Counted from the first letter of the stretch, positions 16,955 through 24,183 are shown. The stretch: 34,387 nt of DNA from Bacteroidales bacterium UBA1217 (GCA_002309335.1 DBXH01000017.1:1-34387), one strand, 5' to 3'. Made by a program: numbers and translations. The notes: generated from the letters alone by a model not told the origin.

Positions 16955-17725
16955 ATGAACAGACTCTCATTAAAAACTTTGTTGCTCGCAACGCTTATTA
17001 TCGGCATGCTGACTATTTCGTGCAAAAGACAGCCACAATCTATCGAGTCGGCACAATCCAACCAAGACACCTCCGCATTTGTCAATATCACTGATATTGT
17101 GCCAGATGTTATATTAGAGATACGCTATTTCGGCACCTACAACTTCGTCGGCACACGCATTGACGGCTACGAACAGCCCACTGCGCTGCTCACACGCCAG
17201 GCTGCCGACAGCCTGCGAGCCGTAAGCGACGACCTCAAGGCACAAGGCTACCGCCTCAAAATCTACGACGCATACCGCCCACAATGCGCTGTTGATCATT
17301 TTGTCCGCTGGGGCAAAGATTTGAACGACACACAGATGAAGCAATATTTCTATCCTCAAATAGACAAAAAAGACCTGTTCCGTCTGGGTTACATAGCAGA
17401 ACAGAGCGGCCATTCGCGCGGCTCGACCGTCGACCTGACAATCTTTGATATGAACACTGAAAAAGAGGTTGATATGGGCGGCACCTTCGACTGGTTCGGC
17501 CGAGAGAGCCATCCCGACTGCCAGGGCGACCCCGACAAAGGCATCTATATCGCTTATGACAACGCCGACACCATAACCGCCGAGCAGTTCAAGAACCGTA
17601 TGATTCTTCGCAATGCAATGTTGCGTCACGGTTTCAAGCCCTACGACTGCGAATGGTGGCATTTCACACTCAAAAACGAACCCTTCCCCGACACCTACTT
17701 CAAATTCCCAGTCAGAGAGTTATAA
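16955..17725 (+). CDS. VanX/DdpX-like D-Ala-D-Ala dipeptidase lipoprotein
   Basis: A 256-residue M15D peptidase. The lipoprotein signal ends at LTISC, giving lipidated Cys23. IYDAYRPQ supplies the substrate-stabilising arginine, SGHSRGSTVDL the zinc ligands His and Asp, and CEWWHF the catalytic Glu and third ligand His, so the VanX active site is complete. The enzyme hydrolyses D-alanyl-D-alanine; with a lipoprotein signal it would act in the periplasm on wall-turnover dipeptide rather than confer vancomycin resistance. No vanHA or two-component genes are nearby. A strong terminator follows. Confidence 0.92.
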   Translation: MNRLSLKTLLLATLIIGMLTISCKRQPQSIESAQSNQDTSAFVNITDIVPDVILEIRYFGTYNFVGTRIDGYEQPTALLTRQAADSLRAVSDDLKAQGYRLKIYDAYRPQCAVDHFVRWGKDLNDTQMKQYFYPQIDKKDLFRLGYIAEQSGHSRGSTVDLTIFDMNTEKEVDMGGTFDWFGRESHPDCQGDPDKGIYIAYDNADTITAEQFKNRMILRNAMLRHGFKPYDCEWWHFTLKNEPFPDTYFKFPVREL

Positions 17726-17747
17726 AACAAAGAAATTATTAAAAATT

Positions 17748-17787
17748 AAGCGGCTTGATGCATAATAACATCAAGTCGCTTTTTTTT
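17748..17787 (+). terminator. rho-independent terminator
   Basis: AAGCGGCTTGATG (17748-17760) pairs with CATCAAGTCGCTT (17769-17781) with one G-T wobble and an 8-nt loop, followed by eight T's. It ends the VanX-like transcript, and its T-tract runs into the stop codon of the convergent DUF721 gene. On the minus strand the hairpin is followed by TTAATTTTTAATAA, so it may work both ways. Confidence 0.9.
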
Positions 17788-18076
17788 ACAACAGCAACAG
17801 TTTCCACACTTCGTTGCTGTCGAGTTTCCTATTGATGGCTGCAATGAGGTCGGTGATCTTATATGTCAGTTCATTTTTCAGCGCTGGCACAGAAAGCACA
17901 ACCTTAAGCGTATGGGTTGCAGGATCATAATTCACCGAGCGCGTCAGTTTGACAATAAACTCACCCACAACATCACGATATGCCTGCTCCACCCTGCCCT
18001 TCTCTATGCTTTCATCGAAATTGTATCGCCGCAAAGCAGCATCAATCAAATCTTTTATAGTATACTCGTGCGACAT
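17786..18076 (-). CDS. DUF721 (DciA-like) protein
   Basis: A 96-residue protein with the DUF721 pattern: EYTIKDLIDAALRRYN, then VEQAYRDVVGEFIV, and a C-terminal beta/alpha part ending in LKNELTYKITDLIAAINRKL. In many bacteria DUF721/DciA assists replicative helicase loading, and its gene is often beside recF or dnaA, as here. The ATG is 8 bp after the recF stop, and the spacer is repeat-derived, so the two are probably cotranscribed. It is the last gene of the minus-strand run. Confidence 0.82.
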   Translation of the reverse strand: MSHEYTIKDLIDAALRRYNFDESIEKGRVEQAYRDVVGEFIVKLTRSVNYDPATHTLKVVLSVPALKNELTYKITDLIAAINRKLDSNEVWKLLLL

Positions 18077-18081
18077 ATCTG

Positions 18082-18109
18082 TTTTCAGTTCTCCGTTTTC
18101 AGTTCTCCG
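18082..18109 (-). repeat. 14-bp tandem repeat at recF 3' end
   Basis: TTTTCAGTTCTCCG occurs twice in exact tandem (18082-18095 and 18096-18109). On the minus strand it encodes the last residues of RecF, supplies its stop codon and fills the spacer before DUF721. The same 14-mer, rotated, forms both arms of the terminator at 33508-33538. Confidence 0.8.
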
Positions 18110-19218
18110 TTCTCAACGGTGAAAATCTTGTGCGGCATATCCGGTGCCTTCTCAAATATCGACTCCACCCGACCTGGTTGTGTGTCGGTTATAAACACCT
18201 GACCAAATCGGTCGCTGCCAACAAGCAGCACCAGTTGGCTGACTCGATTCATATCAAGCTTATCAAAGATATCATCAAGCAGCAGTATCGGCTTCGTTCC
18301 CAGATGCATACGGATATACTCGAACTGTGCTAACTTTAGCGCCAACAGGAACGTTTTCTGCTGTCCCTGCGAGCCAAAACGCTTCACCGAAAACTCACCT
18401 ATTCCAAACTCTAAATCATCCTTGTGAGGACCAACAGTAGTGTATTGCAACTGAGCATCACGCCTTTGTGCCTCTAATAGCAACGCATCCATACTTGAAT
18501 CGGATTCACTCAGTTGTGTCTCATATACAATCGAAGGCTTTTCGTCGTTGTTGGCATCTGGATGAATAAGGACATAATACTGCTCAAACAACGGCATAAA
18601 ATCAGCAAGAAAACTGCGTCGGGCGCTTACTATCGGCTCCCCATAGCGCACCAACTGCTCATTCCACACCGATATTGCACTATCGTCATAATAATTGTCA
18701 TCATAGAACTGCTTCAACAGACGGTTGCGCTGCTCCAGAGCTTTCTGATAACTGAGCAACATCTGAAGATAATTCTTATCTACCTGACACATAATACCGT
18801 CCACAAACTTACGACGAACCTCGCTGCCACCAAGTATAAGGCTCTGGTCGCTGGGGGTAACAATAACCAAAGGCAGACGGCCAATGTGTTCAGCAAAAGT
18901 GGGACATTGCTTCTTGTTGAACTTCATCTTCTTTGACTGTCCTCGCTGAAGGGTGCAGGCAACGGGCACAAGCTCGCTTCCTTCATCGTCAAGCACATAC
19001 TGGCCATTGATGGCAAAATAATCACTACCCAAGCGGATATTCTGCGAATCGACAGAATTGAAATAACTCTTACAGAACGACAGATAATAAAGAGCATCCA
19101 GCAAGTTGGTTTTCCCTACCCCGTTGTTGCCGACCAAACAATTGACATTGTTTGAAAACGACACATCCAAATAGGCGTAATTCTTGAAGTTAGCAAGTAA
19201 TAATCGGTCTATATACAT
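18085..19218 (-). CDS. recF: DNA replication and repair protein RecF
   Basis: A 377-residue SMC-like ATPase. Walker A is VGNNGVGKTN (residues ~29-38), the signature-like FGSQGQQKTFLLALKLAQ lies near residue 285, and Walker B with D-loop is KPILLLDDIFDKLD. RecF binds gapped duplex DNA and helps load RecA through RecOR. The last residues ENGELKTEN are encoded by a 14-bp tandem repeat and are probably not functional RecF sequence. The ATG is 1 bp after the ispH stop, so translation is coupled. Confidence 0.95.
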   Translation of the reverse strand: MYIDRLLLANFKNYAYLDVSFSNNVNCLVGNNGVGKTNLLDALYYLSFCKSYFNSVDSQNIRLGSDYFAINGQYVLDDEGSELVPVACTLQRGQSKKMKFNKKQCPTFAEHIGRLPLVIVTPSDQSLILGGSEVRRKFVDGIMCQVDKNYLQMLLSYQKALEQRNRLLKQFYDDNYYDDSAISVWNEQLVRYGEPIVSARRSFLADFMPLFEQYYVLIHPDANNDEKPSIVYETQLSESDSSMDALLLEAQRRDAQLQYTTVGPHKDDLEFGIGEFSVKRFGSQGQQKTFLLALKLAQFEYIRMHLGTKPILLLDDIFDKLDMNRVSQLVLLVGSDRFGQVFITDTQPGRVESIFEKAPDMPHKIFTVENGELKTEN

Positions 19219-19219
19219 C

Positions 19220-20128
19220 TCAATTCCAACTTTCTATTTTAGTTTTTATCTGTTCCATTAGCCAACGCGGTGTCGAGGTGGCTCCAGTAATTCCAATATG
19301 TTCAACGCCTAAGAGCCAATCTCTTTCCAATTCATCAACCGACGAAATCATCTTTGTTGCAGGTTGTACCTTGCGACAATATTCATACAGATAATGGCCG
19401 TTTGAGGAATTAACACCCGATACAAATATCAACAGGTCAACACTTTTGGCGAATTCCCCAAGCTGTGTGGCTCTGTTTGCCACACGGCTGCAGATAGTAT
19501 TATATGCAATAAAGTCCGGATCTCCGTTTCCCTCCCCTCTCGAAGAGGGGTGCCCGAAGGGTGGGGTGTGTTGCGATCTCCGTTTCTCAATATTCGTCAC
19601 CAACTGCCGATAATCCTCACGGCTCTTCGTTGTCTGCGAATAGAGTCGTATCGGGCGGCTCACATCAATGGCGTCAATGTCGTCGGGCGACGAAACAATA
19701 ATTGCCGAGTTGTTGGTTTGTCCATTCAGTCCAATGACCTCCGCGTGACCTTGTTTGCCGAAAATAACCACCTGACCTCCCTCGCTTTGCATCTGCTCAT
19801 AACCCTCGCGGATTTTTTTCTGTAAAGCCAGCACAATGGGACACGTAGCATCTATAAGCCTAATATTCCGCCTTCTAGCCAACTCGTATGTCGAAGGCGG
19901 CTCACCGTGGGCGCGAATAAGAACCGTTGTGTCGGGCAGCGACTCCATCTGATCGTGGTCAATCACCTTCAGCCCCATCTGCGAAAGACGCTGCACCTCT
20001 TCGTTGTTGTGGACGATATCTCCCAGACAATAAAGCTGGTGGCTGTCCTTCAGCTGCTCTTCAGCGGCGGCGATAGCCTTTACCACTCCAAAGCAGAATC
20101 CCGCATTCTCATCAATTACGACAGACAT
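19220..20128 (-). CDS. ispH: 4-hydroxy-3-methylbut-2-enyl diphosphate reductase IspH
   Basis: A 302-residue [4Fe-4S] enzyme that makes IPP and DMAPP from HMBPP, the last MEP-pathway step. Cluster cysteines are C12 (GFCFGV), C96 (ATCPIV) and C213 (NTICSRVANR); the catalytic Glu is in GKQGHAEV and the SSN motif in VNSSNGHYLYEYC. In E. coli the cysteines are at 12, 96 and 197, so about 16 residues are inserted between the second and third. The extra stretch (about residues 185-205, with HTPPFGHPSSRGEG) is encoded by a palindromic repeat element, so the gene remains in frame. It overlaps the M23 peptidase gene by 13 bp. Confidence 0.95.
   Translation of the reverse strand: MSVVIDENAGFCFGVVKAIAAAEEQLKDSHQLYCLGDIVHNNEEVQRLSQMGLKVIDHDQMESLPDTTVLIRAHGEPPSTYELARRRNIRLIDATCPIVLALQKKIREGYEQMQSEGGQVVIFGKQGHAEVIGLNGQTNNSAIIVSSPDDIDAIDVSRPIRLYSQTTKSREDYRQLVTNIEKRRSQHTPPFGHPSSRGEGNGDPDFIAYNTICSRVANRATQLGEFAKSVDLLIFVSGVNSSNGHYLYEYCRKVQPATKMISSVDELERDWLLGVEHIGITGATSTPRWLMEQIKTKIESWN
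19530..19575. repeat. REP-like two-hairpin element inside ispH (copy A)
   Basis: Hairpin 1 is CCCCTCT-CGA-AGAGGGG (19534-19550); hairpin 2 is GCCC-GAA-GGGT (19552-19562); the element ends GGGGTGTGTTGCG. A second copy lies at 21157-21203. The 12-mer GATCTCCGTTTC occurs on both sides (19519-19530 and 19575-19586). The element is translated within ispH. Confidence 0.85.
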
Positions 20129-21093
20129 TGGTTCTCCTGATTTGCAGCCTCGATAACCTGCTCGTATTCCTGAGGTGTGAGGTCATTATAGAAATAGTAT
20201 ACTGGATTGACTTTGTTGCCGTTAAGCCAAACCTCATAGTGACAATGCGGACCCGATGCAAGACCCGACGAACCCACATGCCCTATCAGCTCGCCGCGTT
20301 TCACCTTCTGTCCGTGGCGAACCTTAACATCGCTCATATGGCCATACAGAGTCTTATATCCATAGCCGTGATTAATAAGCACCGTGATACCATAGCCGCT
20401 CAATGTGGCATCGCCTCGACCAGCAACCTCAACAGTGCCGTCGCCGGTAGCGTATATAGGCGTACCCTTCTTGGCCGAAAGGTCTACACCGGTATGCATA
20501 CGGCGGTAGTGAAGTATGGGATGATAGCGTGTGCCAAAACCCGAAATCACGCTGCATCTGTTCTTCTCGAGCGGCATAATGGCCGGAATATGCTCCTGAC
20601 GCTCCTTCTTGGTGCTCGCCATCTGATACACTTCGTCGAACGACTTTGACTGCACGTAGAGCCGCTTTGTCATATCGTCCAGTCGTTTCGTGGTTTGAAT
20701 AATCAAGTCCGAATGGTCATAGCCCTCAAGGTCGGCATACTCCTGCCCTATCATTCCCGCCAAACGAGTCTCGTCCGATATCGGCTCAGCCTCGAGCAGC
20801 GTGCGGTAGATGCTATTGTCCCTGTTCTCAAGGTCGGCAAGCACAGCCTCGTTGCGTTTTACGATATCTTTCATCTTCAACATTTGGCGTTCCATAACGG
20901 CCAACTCACGTTTCAGTTTGCGTTCCTTGGGCGAGTCGAAGACGTGAATACCTATCACCAGCAAAACCACACCAAGCACAATGCCGAAAGCTATTGAAAA
21001 AGAAATCTTTTTCAACTTGTCCACAAATGTCGTCTTCACTTTCTCATACGACAAAGTGTGCGGATTGAACTTATATGTGTGGTGCCGTTTCAA
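20116..21093 (-). CDS. M23 family metallopeptidase (LytM-like)
   Basis: A 325-residue membrane-anchored protein starting at TTG; no Met occurs before residue 66, and the signal-anchor (about residues 31-52) requires this start. A coiled coil spans roughly 55-95. The LytM domain has H200 and D204 (HTGVDLSA), H252 (YGHMS) and H283/H285 (GPHCHYE), so all zinc and catalytic positions are kept and it could be an active peptidoglycan endopeptidase. Many Bacteroidota encode such a protein near cell-wall genes. Its 3' end overlaps ispH. The upstream gap carries a REP-like element and an AAAGGTT unit. Confidence 0.9.
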   Translation of the reverse strand: MKRHHTYKFNPHTLSYEKVKTTFVDKLKKISFSIAFGIVLGVVLLVIGIHVFDSPKERKLKRELAVMERQMLKMKDIVKRNEAVLADLENRDNSIYRTLLEAEPISDETRLAGMIGQEYADLEGYDHSDLIIQTTKRLDDMTKRLYVQSKSFDEVYQMASTKKERQEHIPAIMPLEKNRCSVISGFGTRYHPILHYRRMHTGVDLSAKKGTPIYATGDGTVEVAGRGDATLSGYGITVLINHGYGYKTLYGHMSDVKVRHGQKVKRGELIGHVGSSGLASGPHCHYEVWLNGNKVNPVYYFYNDLTPQEYEQVIEAANQENQCLS

Positions 21094-21129
21094 ATGGTTT
21101 TATAGGTTTTAAACAGATCGCTTCGCTTG

Positions 21130-21136
21130 AAAGGTT
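21130..21136 (+). repeat. AAAGGTT unit in M23 upstream gap
   Basis: One exact AAAGGTT lies in the 124-bp gap between the M23 gene and the 350-residue gene, next to ATGGTTTTATAGGTTTT at 21094-21110 and 20 bp before the REP-like copy B. It links this gap to the arrays at 11353, 14999 and 22278. Confidence 0.5.
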
Positions 21137-21156
21137 ATATTGCTCTCCGAAGCCCT

Positions 21157-21203
21157 CCCTCCCCTCTCGGAGAGGGGTGGCCGTAAGGCCGGGGTGTGTC
21201 GCG
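21157..21203. repeat. REP-like two-hairpin element (copy B)
   Basis: Hairpin 1 is CCCCTCT-CGG-AGAGGGG (21161-21177); hairpin 2 is GGCC-GTAA-GGCC (21179-21190); the element ends GGGGTGTGTCGCG. Relative to copy A the first stem is unchanged, while the second stem differs on both arms yet still pairs. It sits intergenically, just downstream of the 350-residue gene's stop. Confidence 0.85.
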
Positions 21204-21217
21204 GCATTATCCGTTCT

Positions 21218-22270
21218 CTATTTAACAATCTTCTTATACTCCTTAACTGCTTTATAGAAATCCTCTGCAGGACCGGTATGGTTCACAAAGAATCTGCGGT
21301 CAATCTTAGGAATGTATATCTCACCCACCACCTGAGCACGGGTCATTCCGTATAGGGTACTCAGCGCATCGGTACTTGAATGCGAGTTTTTGTGTTTGTG
21401 ATTGTGCGAGTTGAACTGCGGGCGAACAGCCAGCGTCGAGATATCCACAACCTTGAACTCAATGTCGAGATCTTTCCATTTATAAAAGTCAAAATCGACC
21501 GACGAGCGGGCTGCAACCATACCGTCCGGATACAGATAGTAGTGTGTGTCGTCATAGTCGCGCATCACAGGCGTATCGCCGGGACTCTGGATATAGTCGA
21601 AAATACCCATATCGAAGAACACCTGCTGATATGCCGGCGTACCGTTGTCGAGATACACAGCCCATAAACGGCGCGACTCCACGAGCAGATGGAACGCATC
21701 AACAACCTTCGACCAAGCCGCCAACTGTTCCTCGCCAATTTTCTTCGAATAATTCATCTGCGCCGAGCGCACATCGCGTTCCAAACCTGCTATGCTCGAT
21801 TTGTAGTGCGAAATCACGCTCACCATCGATTTGTTTGGATGGTTGCCCATCTTGTCCTTTATAGCACGCACAATGCGCTGCAGTTGCTCTTCATCTTTGG
21901 CCAGCGAAATGACATTCTGATACGACGACAGGATTTGCTTCACATTAGAGTCTGTGACATTGGCAAAAGCCTCCTCAACACGCTTGTACTCCTTGTCGAA
22001 ATCAGGCTCCTTGCCGGTAATCAGCGTCCAGAGGTTCTGCTGAGTGCGTTTCTTGGCAGCAGTAACAAAACGGCGGTAGCTGTGGCTCTCCGTGTTACGG
22101 ACAAAGAAGCCCGTGCCGGGAGTGCCTTCGCAAACAAATCCGCCCATATGTGCACCGCTGTCGTAACGGCCGCGGACTGCAAACGTCGAATAAAAGAAAT
22201 GACGCGACACAGGAACTCGCAGCCCCTCTGCCACAGTCATCCGCTTTGCAAAAATATCCTTCAGTTTCAT
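21218..22270 (-). CDS. hypothetical protein, 350 residues
   Basis: I do not recognise a family. The protein has no obvious signal peptide or membrane helix. It starts MKLKDIFAKRMTVAEGLRVP, has an N-terminal part rich in FYSTFAVRGRYDSG and GGFVCEGTPGTGFFVRN, then a helical, charged middle (about residues 75-200) with several LxxxE/K patterns, and a C-terminal part containing HNHKHKNSHSS, a possible metal-binding or disordered His stretch. Codon use looks like that of neighbouring core genes. It lies between lpd and the M23 peptidase on the same strand but is separated from each by repeat-rich gaps, so an operon is uncertain. No function is proposed. Confidence 0.75.
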   Translation of the reverse strand: MKLKDIFAKRMTVAEGLRVPVSRHFFYSTFAVRGRYDSGAHMGGFVCEGTPGTGFFVRNTESHSYRRFVTAAKKRTQQNLWTLITGKEPDFDKEYKRVEEAFANVTDSNVKQILSSYQNVISLAKDEEQLQRIVRAIKDKMGNHPNKSMVSVISHYKSSIAGLERDVRSAQMNYSKKIGEEQLAAWSKVVDAFHLLVESRRLWAVYLDNGTPAYQQVFFDMGIFDYIQSPGDTPVMRDYDDTHYYLYPDGMVAARSSVDFDFYKWKDLDIEFKVVDISTLAVRPQFNSHNHKHKNSHSSTDALSTLYGMTRAQVVGEIYIPKIDRRFFVNHTGPAEDFYKAVKEYKKIVK

Positions 22271-22277
22271 TTTATTT

Positions 22278-22407
22278 AAAGGTTTATAGGGTTTTAAAGG
22301 GTTAAAGGGTTTGAAAGGTTCTAAAGGTTTGAAGGGTTTTAAGTTTAAATGGTTTAATTCTTCTCAACCTTTCTAGCGACCGCAGGGAGCGAACCTTTTC
22401 AACCTTT
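22278..22407. repeat. AAAGGTT array with inverted arms
   Basis: The 153-bp gap between lpd and the 350-residue gene has AAAGGTT at 22278, 22314 and 22323 and its reverse complement AACCTTT at 22366, 22392 and 22401, with GGGTTTTAAAGGGTT-like fill. The arms face each other around about 22345, so either strand could form a long imperfect hairpin. A GC-rich insert TAGCGACCGCAGGGAGCGA lies in the right arm. Confidence 0.8.
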
Positions 22408-22423
22408 TTAATCTTTTAACTCA

Positions 22424-23815
22424 TTATCCGTGAATAGCTTTGCCATAGGCAGCCTCGATAGCCTCCATAATGGCCTCCGACATTGTCGGGTGAGGATGAA
22501 TCGAAGCAGCCACCTGCTTGGCAGTTAAACCGTTCTGACGAGCCGACACCAAACCGGCAATCATCTCCGTAACGTTGTCACCGCACAAGTGTGCGCCAAG
22601 AATCTGGTCGGTATTCTTGTCGATAACCATTTTCACAAAACCGTCGTTGTTGCCTGCCGCCGTAGCCTTGCCGCTGGCCTTGAAGAAGAACTTGCCCACC
22701 AGCACCTCATAACCGGCCTCGACAGCCTTCTTCTCGCTCATACCCACACTTGCCACCTCGGGCGTAGTATAGGTGCAGCCAGGAATATTGTTATAGTTGA
22801 TCTTCTCTGGATTGCCACCGGCAATCTTCTCCACACAGCAGATAGCCTCGGCGCTCGCCACGTGAGCCAGAGCGGGGCCGTGAACCACATCGCCTATGGC
22901 ATAATAGCCGGGCACATTGGTCTGATAATAGTCGTCGACCACAATCTTGGTACGCTCAACGGCGATGCCCGTCTCCTCAAGACCCATATCCTCAAGATTG
23001 GTAATCACACCCACTGCCGACAGCACAATGTCGCAGTCGACCAGCACCTCGGCACCCTTCTTGTCCTTGATATGAACGTGGCACACATCGCCTTCAACGT
23101 CAACCTTTTCGACCGATGCACTCATCATCACCTTCATACCCATCTTCTTGAAACTGCGGGCAACATTGGCGCTCGTGTCCTCATCCTCGTTGGGCAGAAT
23201 GGTGGGCATAAACTCGACAAGCGTCACCTGAACGCCGATGCTCTGATAGAAGAAAGCAAACTCGCTTCCGATGGCGCCGCTGCCCACAACAACCATACTC
23301 TGCGGCTTCTGCGGCAAAGTCATAGCCTCGCGGTAGCCAATGATATGCTTGCCGTCCTGCGGCAGGTTAGGCAGATTGCGGCTACGGGCACCCGTCGCGA
23401 TAATGATGTGCGGAGCCTCATAGAGGGCGACATTACCATCGGTGTCGGTCACCTCGACCTGATGGCCGGGCTTCACGCGACCCTTGCCCATTATCACATC
23501 CACGCCGTTCTTCTTCAGCAGGAACTGAACGCCCTTGCTCATCGTCTCCGCCACACCGCGGCTGCGCTGAACCATTGCCGAAAGGTCGGCCTCGGCCGGC
23601 TGAGCCGCAACGCCATAGTTGGCGCTGTGGTTGATATAATTATAGACCTGAGCCGATTTCAACAGAGCTTTGGTCGGGATGCAACCCCAGTTCAAGCAGA
23701 TGCCACCAAGGTTTTCGCGTTCCACAACAGCCGTTTTCATACCCATCTGGGCGGCTTTGACTGCGGCCACATAGCCTCCGGGACCGCTGCCAATAACTAT
23801 AACATCGTAGTTCAT
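22424..23815 (-). CDS. lpdA: dihydrolipoyl dehydrogenase (E3)
   Basis: A 463-residue FAD enzyme that reoxidises dihydrolipoamide for 2-oxoacid dehydrogenase or glycine-cleavage complexes. From MNYDVIVIGSGPGGYVAA (FAD dinucleotide motif) it runs through GGICLNWGCIPTKALL (redox-active disulfide), VVGSGAIGSEFAFFY (NAD motif), GYYAIGDVVHG and the C-terminal HPHPTMSEAIMEA with the His-Glu pair that completes the partner active site. The frame extends 18 residues further upstream, but the FAD strand fixes the start at 23815. A full Bacteroidota promoter lies about 95-125 bp upstream. No E1/E2 genes are in the window. Confidence 0.96.
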   Translation of the reverse strand: MNYDVIVIGSGPGGYVAAVKAAQMGMKTAVVERENLGGICLNWGCIPTKALLKSAQVYNYINHSANYGVAAQPAEADLSAMVQRSRGVAETMSKGVQFLLKKNGVDVIMGKGRVKPGHQVEVTDTDGNVALYEAPHIIIATGARSRNLPNLPQDGKHIIGYREAMTLPQKPQSMVVVGSGAIGSEFAFFYQSIGVQVTLVEFMPTILPNEDEDTSANVARSFKKMGMKVMMSASVEKVDVEGDVCHVHIKDKKGAEVLVDCDIVLSAVGVITNLEDMGLEETGIAVERTKIVVDDYYQTNVPGYYAIGDVVHGPALAHVASAEAICCVEKIAGGNPEKINYNNIPGCTYTTPEVASVGMSEKKAVEAGYEVLVGKFFFKASGKATAAGNNDGFVKMVIDKNTDQILGAHLCGDNVTEMIAGLVSARQNGLTAKQVAASIHPHPTMSEAIMEAIEAAYGKAIHG

Positions 23816-23909
23816 TGTTCTATATTTTATATTGTTGTTCCTATTTAAAAGTATACTAAATCCTAACAATCACACTGTTGCGCAACACACGCAACAATAT
23901 GACAATCTG

Positions 23910-23940
23910 CAAAGATAAAGAAAAAAGCTCAAACCACAAA
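23910..23940 (-). promoter_or_regulatory. Bacteroidota-type promoter for lpd
   Basis: On the minus strand TTTG (23940-23937) is followed after exactly 19 bp by TATCTTTG (23917-23910), a perfect TTTG-N19-TAnnTTTG promoter. Transcription would start near 23907, leaving a leader of about 90 nt that contains the perfect palindrome TGTTGCGCAACA (23876-23887). Confidence 0.8.
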
Positions 23941-23977
23941 AAAAAATTCCATTCTTCCTTTTCCGAAACAAAATAAC

Positions 23978-23990
23978 TGACAAAATGTCA
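23978..23990. promoter_or_regulatory. palindrome TGACA-N3-TGTCA, copy 1
   Basis: TGACAAAATGTCA has perfect 5-bp arms around a 3-bp spacer. It lies about 38 bp upstream of the lpd -33 element. A second copy with identical arms is at 24184-24196. Likely a dimeric regulator site; the regulator is not identifiable. Confidence 0.5.
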
Positions 23991-24083
23991 TACTTCTGAA
24001 TGTCCGTAATTCCTCCAAAAACGCCTCCAAAAACAGGCAAAATTCCCTTTATCATAACATAGTGTTAATCAAGGGTCAAACTC

Positions 24084-24127
24084 TTACCAAAGTTTTACTA
24101 AAGTTTTATCAAAGTCTTACTAAAGTT
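24084..24127 (+). repeat. 11-bp tandem array, four units
   Basis: Four contiguous 11-bp units: TTACCAAAGTT, TTACTAAAGTT, TTATCAAAGTC and TTACTAAAGTT, followed by a partial TACTAAAG. The period is near one DNA helical turn, so bound proteins or bends would be phased. It lies in the middle of the divergent region. Confidence 0.75.
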
Positions 24128-24158
24128 TACTAAAGAAAAGTATGAATAAAGTTTGAAA

Positions 24159-24176
24159 AAACTTTTATAAAAGTTT
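24159..24176. promoter_or_regulatory. 18-bp perfect palindrome
   Basis: AAACTTTTATAAAAGTTT is its own reverse complement. It contains AAAGTTT, echoing the AAAGTT core of the adjacent 11-bp array, and lies about 90 bp upstream of the outer-membrane gene's -33 element. Confidence 0.5.
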
Positions 24177-24183
24177 AAGATAG

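Noticed and set aside
16955..17725. Vancomycin-resistance gene vanX
   Set aside because: The active site matches VanX, but the protein has a lipoprotein signal and no vanH, vanA or vanRS genes are nearby, so a wall-turnover role is more likely.
19220..20128. ispH as a frameshifted pseudogene
   Set aside because: The reading frame is uninterrupted, and all three cluster cysteines, the catalytic Glu and the SSN motif are present despite the insertion.
22278..22407. CRISPR array
   Set aside because: The repeats are short, degenerate and in both orientations, without regular spacers or cas genes.
22589..23848. A 419-codon open frame antisense to lpd
   Set aside because: It is a mirror of a highly conserved gene with strong codon bias; its translation has no recognisable domain, and lpd is certain.
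23870..24055. Small 61-codon minus-strand ORF upstream of lpd
   Set aside because: It overlaps the lpd promoter and consists of low-complexity sequence rich in Phe and Cys; no coding signal is evident.
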